Shown piece by piece: positions 51,111-59,973 of a DNA stretch of 64,000 nt. The notes under the pieces were generated by a model that was not told the DNA's origin, ran no database searches, and saw nothing but the letters and a program-made list of their open reading frames with translations. Each line of letters opens with the position of its first letter. Positions within the stretch are counted from its first letter, which is position 1. Source of the DNA: Myxococcus qinghaiensis (GTDB lineage: Bacteria > Myxococcota > Myxococcia > Myxococcales > Myxococcaceae); NCBI RefSeq assembly GCF_024198215.1, contig NZ_JAKCFA010000020.1:1-64000 (forward strand), read 5' to 3'. The translations under genes and the position numbers were made by a program.

Positions 51111-51324
51111 GGGCGCTCCATTGGGGAGCTCCCGACGCCCATCGACTCGGCCGGCCCCGAGCCGATGGGCGGATTCTTGTAGGGCACTCCATTGGGGAGT
51201 TCCCGACGCCCATCGACTCGGCCGGCCCCGAGCCGATGGGCGGATTCTTGTAGGGCGCTCCATTGGGGAGCTCCCGGCGCCCACCGCCTCGGCCGGCCCC
51301 GAGTCGGTGGGCGGTTTCTTTTCA
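51111..51324 (+). repeat. Three 71-bp tandem repeats, each a terminator-like hairpin
   Basis: Units at 51111-51181, 51182-51252 and 51253-51324. Each begins with GGGCGCTCCATTGGGGAG (one change in unit 2). Each holds a long hairpin with arms GCCCATCG-A-CTCGG and CCGAG-C-CGATGGGC in units 1 and 2. The stem is followed by GGATTCTTGTA in units 1 and 2 and GGTTTCTTTTC in unit 3. In unit 3 the stem has a compensatory change (CATCG/CGATG to CACCG/CGGTG), so the fold is under selection. They point toward + strand transcripts and lie between the epimerase gene and a convergent lipoprotein gene. Confidence 0.8.
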
Positions 51325-51750
51325 GGGCAGTGGGTCCTTCAGCTCGTCCACGAAGGGCCCCGCGTCCTGCCGCTCCAGGAGCCACACGCCGTCCCGGAAG
51401 ACGAACTCCGAGAGGACGACGGCGGTGTTCTCCGAGGCGGACGGCAGGCGCATCCACTGGATGCGGCTCTGCACCGTGGCGTGCGCCCCGTCCTCGGACA
51501 GCCGCACCTCCTCGATTTCGTAGTCGGTGATGGAGAGGTCCCGCTCGTCGTGGAGCTCCACGCGGGCGCGTGAGAAGGCCGCGCGGCGCTCCGGGACGAG
51601 GAGCCGGGAGGCGCTCCGGAAGTCCTTCCACCGGATGAGCTGGTGGAACTTGTCCACGGTGGGCTTGAGTTCTTCCAGGTCGGATTTCTTGGATACGGTT
51701 GCGCATCCCGACAGGGCGAGCGCGAGAAACAGGGCAGGCAGGCGATTCAC
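51322..51750 (-). CDS. Hypothetical lipoprotein
   Basis: A 142-residue lipoprotein from GTG 51750 (signal ends ALSGC). The mature part is a small mixed alpha/beta domain. FHQLIRWKDFRSASRLLVPE and YEIEEVRLSEDGAHATVQSR are followed by VVLSEFVFRDGVWLLERQ, reminiscent of NTF2/SnoaL-like folds that bind small ligands. No known family can be assigned. Its stop sits at the edge of the third hairpin repeat. Start 51849 would put 33 unlikely residues before the signal, so the shorter form is given. Confidence 0.7.
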   Translation of the reverse strand: MNRLPALFLALALSGCATVSKKSDLEELKPTVDKFHQLIRWKDFRSASRLLVPERRAAFSRARVELHDERDLSITDYEIEEVRLSEDGAHATVQSRIQWMRLPSASENTAVVLSEFVFRDGVWLLERQDAGPFVDELKDPLP

Positions 51751-51841
51751 GAGGGGGACGGTAGCATCCGGTGGCCGCCCCGGACGAGGGCGCGGTGGTA
51801 TGGTCCGGCTCCCCGCCCGAGCACCGGAGTCGCAAGCCCAC

Positions 51842-54800
51842 ATGGCCAAGTCGATGGTGGAGCGTTACGAGCAGCTCCTCCGGCAGGACCCCACATCTTC
51901 CGTCTTCGTCGAACTGGCCAAGGCCCTGCTGGAAAAGGGGGATGCGGCACGCGCCATCGAAGTGTGTGAACAGGGCATCTCCCACCATCCGTCCTCGACG
52001 GTGGGACGCGTGCTCTGGGGCAAGGCGCTCATCCACCTGGGCCGTCCCGCCGAGGCGATGGAGCAGTTCGACCGCGCCATCGCCATCGAGAAGGACAACC
52101 CCTACGCCTACAACCTGATTGGCGAGGTGTTGTTGCAGCGCGGGCTGTACCGCTCGGCGCTGCCGCTTCTGCGCAAGGCGGTGGCGCTGCAGCCCAATGA
52201 CGGCCGCGTGAAGCTGTGGCTGGAGCAGGCCCAGCAGGCCCTGGCCGGTGGACCGGCTCCCGTCTTCGCGGACCTGATGGGGCTGGAGAAGACCGCGCCG
52301 TCATCGGACGGTGAGGCCGAAGGTGAGGCGAAGGCCGAGGGCGACGAAGCGGATCCCGCGCCCGTGGCCGCGTCTCCCATGGCCGCCGCGAGGCTCCGTG
52401 CCGCCGCGCTCGGCGATACCGCGAAGGCAGCGACGGCTGCTGGCCCTGGTGCCGCGCGCAACGCGGGGGCTCGGGCCGCCGCGGACCTGGCGAGTGCCGC
52501 CGCGGCGGGTGGTCGAGCGAGCGCCGAGGGGGATGGGTCTTCCACGGAGGGCGTCGGTGCAACCGGTTCGGAGTCGGACGCCTCGGCGTCAGGGGGCGTG
52601 GCGGGCACGGAGCCCGCGAGTGCTCGAACCCGCTCCGGTGAGCATCCGGCCTCGTCCGCGACGGCGGCCGCGAGTGCTCGCACCCGCTCTGGTGAGCATC
52701 CGGCCGCGTCCACGAAGTCGGATTCGCTGGGGTTGATTGATCGTCCCTTGCCGGTGCTGCAGCCCACGTTGGGGGCCGAGCTTCCGAGCCTGGACCTGTC
52801 GTTGTCGGATGATGACGACGGTGTGGGGCCCTCGGGCCCCGGGTCCGAAGCAGGGGCGGGACGTGAGCCCGCTCTCGAGGCGTCGGAGGGGGCTGAGGCC
52901 TCTGGGCCATCCTCCGAGGACAGGGAGTCGGGGACCGCTTCGTCCGAGTCCGATGAAGAGGTGCTGCTGCGCTCCAGCGAGTTCACCACCGCGAAGCCGG
53001 TGATTCCCGCCGCTTCGTCCGAATCCGACGAGGAGGTGCTGCTGCGCTCCAGCGAGTTCACTACCGCGAAGCCGGTGATTCCCGCTGCTTCGCCGGGACT
53101 CCTGGGCGACCTGCCTCCGCCGGAGCCGACCGCGCAGAATCCCGTGGTGGCCCGCGCGCAGCAGCCCGCGACGCGGGGCTCGGGCTCAAAGCGCTCGTTG
53201 CTCGACGACCTTCCGGAGGCCTCCGAGTCCGCTGGGAGCGGCGCGAAGCCGAAGGCGGGACAGCCCAAGCAGGACACGGAAGCGCTCACCGCCGCCTACG
53301 AGAAGGAGCTCCGGCAGAAGCTGGCGCGCGAGGCCGCGAAGACGTCGTTCCTCAAGCGCAACGGGGTGAAGGTCGCGGGCGTGACGGCGCTGGCGATGGT
53401 GCTCATCACCATCGTCGTGGGCTTCCTCCGGATTCGCGCGGCCACCGGTGGCCAGACGCTGAACGAGGCGCTGGCCCGGGCCGAGGACCTCATCACCCAG
53501 GACACGCGCACCTCTCTGGATGGGGCGCTGCAGCAGCTCAATCGCGCGCTGGAGATGGACGAGGCGAGCAGCCGCGCCTGGGCCCTCACGGCCTGGACGC
53601 ACGCGCTCCTCTTCGCGGACCACGGCATGTCGCCGGAGGACCGCACCAAGGCGCTGGAGGCGCTGGAGAAGCCGGGCGTGAAGGAGGCCGCGCCGGGACT
53701 GGTGCTCACCACCAACGTCCTCGTGGCCGATGACCGGGGACGGGAGCCCGCGCGCCGCGCACTGCTGGCTTCGACGGACGAGAGCACCGAGGCGCAGGCG
53801 CTCGCCGCGAGCCTGCTGCTGGCGGCGAAGGACGAGAAGAAGGCGCTGGAGCGGTTCGACCGCGCGCTGCGGACGTCACCCGCCAACGTGCGCGCCCTCG
53901 TTGCGTTGGGGGGCTACTACCTGGCGTCGGAGGACTTCCCGCACGCCATCGAGATGTTCGAGAAGGCGCGCACCAAGTCCCCCAAGCACCCGGTGGCCCG
54001 CATCGGCCAGGCGGAGGCCCGGCTCGCGTTGGAGCAGGAGCTGGACGTGTCGCTCGCGGACGTGGCGCCGCTGGCGGACGACAAGGAGCTTCCGGCGGCC
54101 CTCAAGTCGCGCCAGCAGCTGGTGCACGGGCGACTGCTGTCCGCCGTGGGCAAGCACGACGAGGCGCGCGCGCTGCTGGGCAAGGGCACGCAGGGGGCGC
54201 TGGCCTTCGACTTTCAACTCGCGCTGGGTGCCGCCAGTCGCGCCGCGGGGAAGCTGGACGCGGCGCAGTCGGCTTACGAGGCGGCCCTGAAGGTGCAACC
54301 CAAGAGCGACGAGGCCCGTGAAGGACTGGGCCGCACGCTGTTGGACAGGGACCGCGAGCGCGACGTGCTGACGCGCCTGGAGGCCGACAGTGGCCGCAAG
54401 GTGTCGCTGGTGCGCGGCGCGGCCTATGCGCGGCTCGGAGACTGGAAGCGCGCCCGCGCGGAGCTGGCCCGCACGCGGGTGAACGAGCGCTACCCTCCGG
54501 AGGCCGTGTCACTGCTGGCCCTGGCGGATGCCGCCGAGGGCAACGCGGCGCAGGCCCGCGAGCTGCTCGAGAAGGCGCTGGCCGCGTCCAAGCGCCCGCG
54601 CAATGACATGCGACTGGCGCTGGGGCAGGTGTACTGGCGCGAGCGCGCCTTCGACAAGGCGCAGGCCCAGTTCGAGGAGGCGCAGAAGGACCCTCGCGAC
54701 TACGAGGCTTCGTGCTCCCTGGGACGGCTGCTCCTGTCGCGTGGCCTGCCGGACATGGCCCTCAAGCCGCTGACGCAGGCGGTGGAGCGCAACGGCTCGC

Positions 54801-55687
54801 ACGGCGAGTCGCGCGACGCGTTGGGCCGCACGCTGCTGGCCATGGGGCGCACGCCCGAGGCCCTCAAGCAGTTCGAGACCTGGCAGCTCGACAACCCGGG
54901 CAGCGCCGCCGCGCACAAGGGCTTCGCGCTGGCGCTCTTCCATGCCGGACGTCGCAAGGAGGCGGAAGGGGCGGCGGGTCGCTCGGCGAAGCTCGCTCCC
55001 GACGACGCGGAGGCGCACCGGCTGCGCGCCGCCATCCTGTTCGCCTCGGGCGATGCCAAGGGCGGCTTCTCCGCGCTGGAGCGCGCCAACAAGCTGGACC
55101 CGAAGGACCCGGACACCTTCTGCGAGATTGCCCACGCCTTCCTGCGCCAGGGCAACGTGGACAACGCGGACGCGGCCTTCGCGGCGGCCCGGCGTGAGGG
55201 CTCCGATGCCACCTGTGGACGGGTGGGCGAGCTCTACGTGCAGCTCCCCAGTGGCGGCCGAGGGGCGGCCCGGACGCTGGAGGACCTGGCCTCGCGTGCG
55301 CCGACGGTCTGGGACAAGGCCTTCGCCCAGGCCGCCATGGCCCGCGTGCTGCTGGGCACTGGCGTGCTGAAGGACGCCCGGGCGGCGGCGGAGGAGGCGG
55401 TGCGGCTGGCGCCGTATCAGGGCCGCTCTCACCTGGCGCTGGGGCTGGTGGCGCTGAAGCAGCGGCAGGAGTCCGTGGCGAAGGCGTCGCTCTTGAAGGC
55501 GGTGGAGCTGGAGCCCACGGACGGCCCCGCGCACCTGGCGCTGGCGGACGTGCTGGTGCGCGAGTCGGCGGAGCTGTCCCGGGCGGTGGAGTCCTACGAA
55601 GCTTTTCTCCGGCTGGCGGGTGGCAGCGAGGAGGCGGGGCGCGTAAAGAAGGCGCTGCCGTCCCTCAAGAAGAAAGCGGCTCGTTAG
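51842..55687 (+). CDS. Large TPR membrane protein (1281 aa)
   Basis: ATG 51842 begins MAKSMVERYEQLLRQDPTSS. The N-terminal third has TPRs (to about 130), then a long low-complexity Ala/Ser/Glu linker (about 150-480) with two internal duplications: SARTRSGEHPA twice, and a 25-residue ESDEEVLLRSSEFTTAKP unit twice. One TM helix (VAGVTALAMVLITIVVGFLR, about 507-526) precedes roughly twenty further TPRs. The plan of cytoplasmic TPR/linker, TM and periplasmic TPR array resembles GltI/AgmK-type scaffolds without the zinc ribbon. The downstream small membrane protein starts right after its stop. No enzyme motif is seen. Confidence 0.8.
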   Translation: MAKSMVERYEQLLRQDPTSSVFVELAKALLEKGDAARAIEVCEQGISHHPSSTVGRVLWGKALIHLGRPAEAMEQFDRAIAIEKDNPYAYNLIGEVLLQRGLYRSALPLLRKAVALQPNDGRVKLWLEQAQQALAGGPAPVFADLMGLEKTAPSSDGEAEGEAKAEGDEADPAPVAASPMAAARLRAAALGDTAKAATAAGPGAARNAGARAAADLASAAAAGGRASAEGDGSSTEGVGATGSESDASASGGVAGTEPASARTRSGEHPASSATAAASARTRSGEHPAASTKSDSLGLIDRPLPVLQPTLGAELPSLDLSLSDDDDGVGPSGPGSEAGAGREPALEASEGAEASGPSSEDRESGTASSESDEEVLLRSSEFTTAKPVIPAASSESDEEVLLRSSEFTTAKPVIPAASPGLLGDLPPPEPTAQNPVVARAQQPATRGSGSKRSLLDDLPEASESAGSGAKPKAGQPKQDTEALTAAYEKELRQKLAREAAKTSFLKRNGVKVAGVTALAMVLITIVVGFLRIRAATGGQTLNEALARAEDLITQDTRTSLDGALQQLNRALEMDEASSRAWALTAWTHALLFADHGMSPEDRTKALEALEKPGVKEAAPGLVLTTNVLVADDRGREPARRALLASTDESTEAQALAASLLLAAKDEKKALERFDRALRTSPANVRALVALGGYYLASEDFPHAIEMFEKARTKSPKHPVARIGQAEARLALEQELDVSLADVAPLADDKELPAALKSRQQLVHGRLLSAVGKHDEARALLGKGTQGALAFDFQLALGAASRAAGKLDAAQSAYEAALKVQPKSDEAREGLGRTLLDRDRERDVLTRLEADSGRKVSLVRGAAYARLGDWKRARAELARTRVNERYPPEAVSLLALADAAEGNAAQARELLEKALAASKRPRNDMRLALGQVYWRERAFDKAQAQFEEAQKDPRDYEASCSLGRLLLSRGLPDMALKPLTQAVERNGSHGESRDALGRTLLAMGRTPEALKQFETWQLDNPGSAAAHKGFALALFHAGRRKEAEGAAGRSAKLAPDDAEAHRLRAAILFASGDAKGGFSALERANKLDPKDPDTFCEIAHAFLRQGNVDNADAAFAAARREGSDATCGRVGELYVQLPSGGRGAARTLEDLASRAPTVWDKAFAQAAMARVLLGTGVLKDARAAAEEAVRLAPYQGRSHLALGLVALKQRQESVAKASLLKAVELEPTDGPAHLALADVLVRESAELSRAVESYEAFLRLAGGSEEAGRVKKALPSLKKKAAR

Positions 55688-55688
55688 C

Positions 55689-56069
55689 GTGCGCCAACCT
55701 CCCTCTGGCCCTGGGCCCGAGTCCCCGCTGCTGCGAATCATGTGGGGCAACGCCTTCCTGCTGTCGGCGCTCTACCTCCTGGTGGGCATCGTGGTGGAGG
55801 GCGCCCTGCGCCTGTTCCCCTCGAAGTTCCTCCAGCGCCTGTCGCTGTCGCTGGACTCGCTGCCGGCGCGCGCGCTGGAGCTGGTCGGCGCCATGGAGCC
55901 GCTGCGCACGGCCTTCTTCAACGGCCGCATCCCCGAGTACGGGGTGCGCCTCATCTTCGGCTTCACCACGGTGGTGGTCATCTTCCTGCTCGCCCTCGTG
56001 GTGGGCACCGTCATGGGCGGCCTGCGCTACCTCATCGCCCGGGGGATGCGCCGAGGCGGAGGCGCGTAG
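55689..56069 (+). CDS. Small membrane protein
   Basis: A 126-residue protein with two hydrophobic helices (FLLSALYLLVGIVVEGALRL, about 22-41, and TTVVVIFLLALVVGTVMGGL, about 93-112), joined by an amphipathic loop with DSLPARALELVGAMEPLR. A basic C-terminus suggests both ends lie in the cytoplasm. GTG 55689 comes one base after the stop of the TPR gene, so it is almost certainly co-translated. It may anchor or modulate that protein. I do not recognise a named family. Confidence 0.75.
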   Translation: MRQPPSGPGPESPLLRIMWGNAFLLSALYLLVGIVVEGALRLFPSKFLQRLSLSLDSLPARALELVGAMEPLRTAFFNGRIPEYGVRLIFGFTTVVVIFLLALVVGTVMGGLRYLIARGMRRGGGA

Positions 56070-56108
56070 CCTCGTCGGCCTGGAGCCTCGGACGCCGCGG
56101 GGCCCGCG

Positions 56109-58187
56109 TCAGTTGATGCCCAGGGAGCGCCGGACGCGGGGCTTGCGCGCAGCCGCCATGGGGGCCGCCTGGGGCTCATGGCCTGCGGCGCGCGCCATCA
56201 AACAGATTTCCACCACCTTGGGGCCGAAGCGCTCCCAGCGGCTCTCGCCCGTGCCCTTCACCGTGAGGAAGGTCTCCCGGTCGATGGGGAGCGCCGCCGC
56301 CAGCCCGAGCAGCGTGGCGTCGTTGAAGATGATGAACGGCGCGACGCCCAGGTCCTTCGACAGTTCCTTGCGCCAGCGCCGCAGCTCCGTGGAGGCCAGC
56401 TCGCTGTAGTTCATCACCGGCTGTGCCGAGGCCGCCGTGCGGGCTCGGGACGCGGACGGTCCTCCCGACGAGAGGAGCACCGGCATCTTCGCGGGCGCGC
56501 ACACGTCGCAGTTGCCGCAGGAGGTCTCCACGTCCTGCTGGCCGAAGTAGTGGAGCACGACGCCACGCCGGCAGCGCTGCTCCCGGTCCGCGTAGGCGTA
56601 GTCCGTCATTCGCCGCAGGAGCTGGAGGTTCTGCCGCTCCTGCTCCCGGACGTGGCTCAGGTCCATGCCCAGCTCGCGGAAGGGCAGCCGCGCCAGCGCC
56701 CGGATGGAGCGTCCGGAGAAGGGCCGGCGCACATTCACCACGCCTGACTTCTCCAGGAGGCCCAGCGCGTGTCTCGCGTCGTCCACCGACAGGCCCACGC
56801 GCCGCGCGAGGATGGTCAGCTCCGTGGTGACCTGCCGGCCCAGGGGAAACGTCTCCAGCAGCGACTTCAGGAGCCGCTGCGCGTCCGCCGCATGCGGGTG
56901 CGCGGCTGGCGCCTTCTCCGTCAGCGTCAGCCCGTGCTCGCCCTCGCCCCGTCCGCCGCGCTCCAGCTTCCCGGCCCGCTCGAAGATGCGCAGCGCCGCG
57001 GAGACCTCGAACTCGCTGGCGTTCACCATGCCCGCCAGCACGTGCACGCCCCGCTCGAACTCCTCCACGGACTGGAGCACGCCCCACGTGTCCGCGAGCA
57101 CCGTCTCCGAAGGGTGGTTGCCCTGGATGAGCCGCTCCTGCGTGTACACGTCCGAGTGGTTGAACAGCAGCACCGCGCGCGCGTCGCCGCCATCCCGGCC
57201 CGCTCGGCCAATCTCCTGGTAGTACGCTTCCACCGCCCGGGGGATGTTGGCGTGCGCGACGAAGCGGATGTCCGACTTGTCGATGCCCATGCCGAACGCA
57301 TTGGTGGCCACCGCCACCGCGTCCTTCGTGGACATGAAGGTGTCCTGCGCCCGCCTCCGCGCGTCGTCGTCCATGCCCGCGTGGTACAGCACCGCCTTCA
57401 GGCCCCGGCCGTGCAACTCCGCGAAGATGCCGTCCGCCGCGCGGCGCGTGGAGCAGTAGATGATGCCGCTGCCGCCCAGCGCCGCCAGCCGCGCGCAGGC
57501 CTCGTGACGGTCCGTGTCTCCGCCCACTTCCTGCTTGCCCAGGAAGAGGTTGGGCCGGTCGAACCCCATGGCGAACTCGCGGGGCTCCTTCATCAGCAGC
57601 ACCCGGACGATGTCCGCGCGCACCTCCGGCGTGGCCGTCGCGGTGAGCGCCACCGTGCGCGGGGGACGCAGCTTCTTGCGCACCTGGCCCAGCTGCGCGT
57701 ACTCCGGCCGGAAGTCGTGGCCCCACTGGGAGATGCAGTGCGCCTCGTCCACGGCGAGCAGGTCCACGCCCACGTCCAGGAGCGTCTGCACGAAGCTCGC
57801 GCTCCGGAAGCGCTCGGGCGCCACGTACAGGAGCTTGTACTCGCCCGCGCGCAGCCGGCGCATCCGCTCCGCCCGCTCCAGGTCCGACAGCGACGAGTTG
57901 ATGAACGTGGCGCTGATGCCGCGCGCGGTGAGCTGCTCCACCTGGTCCTTCATCAACGCGATGAGCGGCGACACCACCAGCGTCAGCCCTGGCAGCAGCG
58001 TGGCCGGCAGCTGGTAGCACAGGCTCTTGCCCGCGCCCGTGGGCATCACCACCACCGTGTTGCGCCCGCTCAGCACGGTGGAGATGACCTCCGCCTGCCC
58101 GGGACGGAACTGCGTCAGTCCGAAGTGACGCACCAGGCCCTGCTGAGCTTCCTCGAAGTAGGGCAGGGCCAACGGCATCGCTCGCAT
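56109..58187 (-). CDS. recQ: ATP-dependent DNA helicase RecQ
   Basis: A 692-residue 3'-5' superfamily 2 helicase. The Q motif is near FGLTQFRPGQAEVI, Walker A is VVMPTGAGKSLCYQLP, and the DEAH box with the RecQ aromatic loop is VDEAHCISQWGHDFRPEY. VI is GRAGRDGGDARAVLL, and RQC zinc ligands appear in QQDVETSCGNCDVC. A C-terminal HRDC domain (ELRRWRKELSKDLGVAPFII) and a short basic tail (KPRVRRSLGIN) follow. It repairs stalled forks and double-strand breaks. ATG 58187 is used; an in-frame start at 58196 adds three residues. Some family members end before the HRDC domain; this one is full length. Confidence 0.95.
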   Translation of the reverse strand: MRAMPLALPYFEEAQQGLVRHFGLTQFRPGQAEVISTVLSGRNTVVVMPTGAGKSLCYQLPATLLPGLTLVVSPLIALMKDQVEQLTARGISATFINSSLSDLERAERMRRLRAGEYKLLYVAPERFRSASFVQTLLDVGVDLLAVDEAHCISQWGHDFRPEYAQLGQVRKKLRPPRTVALTATATPEVRADIVRVLLMKEPREFAMGFDRPNLFLGKQEVGGDTDRHEACARLAALGGSGIIYCSTRRAADGIFAELHGRGLKAVLYHAGMDDDARRRAQDTFMSTKDAVAVATNAFGMGIDKSDIRFVAHANIPRAVEAYYQEIGRAGRDGGDARAVLLFNHSDVYTQERLIQGNHPSETVLADTWGVLQSVEEFERGVHVLAGMVNASEFEVSAALRIFERAGKLERGGRGEGEHGLTLTEKAPAAHPHAADAQRLLKSLLETFPLGRQVTTELTILARRVGLSVDDARHALGLLEKSGVVNVRRPFSGRSIRALARLPFRELGMDLSHVREQERQNLQLLRRMTDYAYADREQRCRRGVVLHYFGQQDVETSCGNCDVCAPAKMPVLLSSGGPSASRARTAASAQPVMNYSELASTELRRWRKELSKDLGVAPFIIFNDATLLGLAAALPIDRETFLTVKGTGESRWERFGPKVVEICLMARAAGHEPQAAPMAAARKPRVRRSLGIN

Positions 58188-58236
58188 GTTCACCATCCTG
58201 GACCGGCCGTCAACGGAAACGGCGCCCCGCCCCCCT

Positions 58237-58482
58237 TCACAGCTCCAGCCCCGGCGGTACGGGGGCGGCCAGGCGTGCTCGCTTCAGCGCCACCTCCAGC
58301 ACTCGCAGCGCGGTGGCGTCCGGCTCCCTGCGTCCATCCACCACCACGTCGCCCTCGCGAGCGTCCACCGGCAGCTCCGCGCGCTCCACCGTGCAGGCCC
58401 GCCCGGTCTCCAGCCGCACCACCTGCGCCCGCGTGTCCTCCAGGAGCTCCACCTGCACCATCCCGACAAGGCACCCCGCCAT
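58237..58482 (-). CDS. DUF3006-family small protein
   Basis: An 81-residue protein. MVQVELLEDTRAQVVRLETG, then ELPVDAREGDVVVDG, match the compact beta-barrel pattern of DUF3006 (LP followed by EGDVV). Members are short and of unknown function, often beside nuclease or competence-type genes. Its ATG overlaps the stop of the RadC gene (TGATG), so the two are made together. The partner and nearby recQ hint at DNA metabolism, but this is only context. Confidence 0.7.
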   Translation of the reverse strand: MAGCLVGMVQVELLEDTRAQVVRLETGRACTVERAELPVDAREGDVVVDGRREPDATALRVLEVALKRARLAAPVPPGLEL

Positions 58483-59264
58483 CACCCACCTCCTCGCGCC
58501 ACGTTCCATTCCCGTTTCGGCTCCCACTCCCCGTCCGGGAGCAGCCCCCGCTCCAGCATCGACACGAACGCCCCGTCTCCCACCACCAGGTGGTCCAGCA
58601 CCTTGAGGTTGAGCAGCTTCGCCCCCGCGACGAGGTGCCGCGTCAGCCCCACGTCCTGGACGCTGGGCTCCGGGTCTCCCGAGGGGTGGTTGTGCGCCAG
58701 GACGATGGCCGTCGCGCGCGAGACGAGCGCCGCGGCGAACACCTCCCGGGGGTCCACCGGGCACGTGTTCAGCGTGCCCTCCGCCACCCGCGCGTCATGC
58801 ACCAGCACGTTGCGCGCGTTGAAGCACAGCACGTGGAACACCTCCCGCCGCAGCGCCCCCATGACGGGCGTGAGGTACGCGTGAATCTCCCGGGGCGTGC
58901 GCAGCTTGGGACGCCGCTCCGGAGAGCGCTGGGCGCGACGGCCCAGCTCCAGCGCCGCGAGCACCTGCGCCGCCCGCCGCGGCCCCAGGCCCGGGATTCC
59001 CTTCAGCTCCACCGGCTCCGCCTGCAGCAGCGCCTTGAGGCCGCCACTGCGCCTCAGGAGCGTCCCGGCCGCCTCCAGCCCTCGCGAGCGCGCCGCCAGG
59101 CCCCACGCGACACACAGAAGCTCCGAGTCGGTGAGAGCCTGCGCCCCCAACCGGAAGAGCCGCTCCCGGGACTGCTCCATGCCCCCGGACGCGTGCACCC
59201 CCACCGACTCCTCGCCCACCGCTTCACCGCTCCCCGTCCACGCCCCGCCCATGCTCCACTCCAT
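58482..59264 (-). CDS. radC: RadC family JAB-domain protein
   Basis: A 260-residue protein with an N-terminal helix-hairpin-helix part (LKGIPGLGPRRAAQVLAALE) and a C-terminal JAB/MPN domain. The JAMM metal-binding motif is AHNHPSGDPEPSVQD (HxHx7Sx2D). RadC proteins are not required for recombination repair despite the name; a metallo-isopeptidase or nuclease activity is suspected. ATG 59264 has GGAAGG eight bases upstream. ATG 59180 (MEQSRERLFRLG) is an alternative closer to the usual family start. DUF3006 overlaps its stop. Confidence 0.85.
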   Translation of the reverse strand: MEWSMGGAWTGSGEAVGEESVGVHASGGMEQSRERLFRLGAQALTDSELLCVAWGLAARSRGLEAAGTLLRRSGGLKALLQAEPVELKGIPGLGPRRAAQVLAALELGRRAQRSPERRPKLRTPREIHAYLTPVMGALRREVFHVLCFNARNVLVHDARVAEGTLNTCPVDPREVFAAALVSRATAIVLAHNHPSGDPEPSVQDVGLTRHLVAGAKLLNLKVLDHLVVGDGAFVSMLERGLLPDGEWEPKREWNVARGGG

Positions 59265-59437
59265 CCCGCCCACCTTCCCCGGGACGGTGCTTGAGCAAGG
59301 CGTGTGCCCGCTGTCGCTACCTGGGGCGCGGTGTGCCTACCCATCCCGGACTGCTCGAAAGCGGCCCGGCTTCCGGACGGACACCGGCACACCACGGCCC
59401 CTCTCGACAGGTGAGAGGCGGGCGGTGCGGGCTGGGG

Positions 59438-59896
59438 TCAGAAGCGGGAGATGGCGAAGAACGATTTGATCTTGTCGTTCGTCTCGCGGAGCCGTTCGCT
59501 CAGCGTCCGGACGAGCGTCCAGAGGAGGACGTAGGCCAGGTCCTTGTCGGTGAACATGAGCTGGTCCAGCTTGGACCTCTCCATGACCCACACCGAGCAG
59601 GAGATGTGGGCAATGGCGTCCGCCGAGCGGGGAGAGTCCTCGATAATCGCCATCTCGCCGAAGTACTGGCCGGCTTCCAGGATGGCGAGCGCCTCCTCGC
59701 CGATGCCCGGCACGGATTTGGAGATGCGGACCTTGCCCCGGGACACTACGAACATCTCATGGCCGGCCTCCCCCTCGCGGAAGAGGAAGGCGCCCGCCGG
59801 GTAGTCCCTGGTCTGGCCGAGTTGCGCCACCTTGGCGAGCTGGCCCTGGGTCAAACCCTCGAACAGCGCAACCTTCTTGAGGAGCTCGGCATCCAT
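59438..59896 (-). CDS. Second stand-alone cyclic-nucleotide-binding protein
   Basis: A 152-residue CNB-domain protein. It contains YPAGAFLFREGEAGHEMFVV, then YFGEMAIIEDSPRSADAIA (phosphate-binding cassette with Glu and Arg), then a C-terminal helical segment ending FFAISRF. No DNA-binding or catalytic domain is present. It is divergent from trxB, with 77 bp between the starts. It is similar in size and order to the CNB protein at 13144-13590, so the genome uses several single-domain cAMP/c-di-GMP-type sensors. The bound nucleotide cannot be told from sequence. Confidence 0.8.
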   Translation of the reverse strand: MDAELLKKVALFEGLTQGQLAKVAQLGQTRDYPAGAFLFREGEAGHEMFVVSRGKVRISKSVPGIGEEALAILEAGQYFGEMAIIEDSPRSADAIAHISCSVWVMERSKLDQLMFTDKDLAYVLLWTLVRTLSERLRETNDKIKSFFAISRF

Positions 59897-59973
59897 GAGG
59901 CCAGCTTCGTATCACGTGCCCGAGGGCCTCTGGTACCTTCGCGGCCTCAACGGAATAGAGGGAGGAGCCACCC

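Noticed and set aside
51029-51324. Naming the hairpin-repeat RNA as Pxr
   Set aside because: The plan (sigma-54 promoter, several stem-loops) is similar, but I cannot confirm sequence identity and the location relative to known M. xanthus genes appears different. It is left as a candidate small RNA.
51101-52036. Minus-strand frame reading through all three 71-bp repeats
   Set aside because: The repeat-derived peptide is an artefact of a repeat whose constraint is clearly on pairing. The supported minus-strand gene there starts with a lipoprotein signal at 51750 in another frame.
52600-52720. Short direct repeats in the TPR gene as a CRISPR or regulatory array
   Set aside because: The repeats are in frame, encode SARTRSGEHPA-type linker units and have no spacers of even length.
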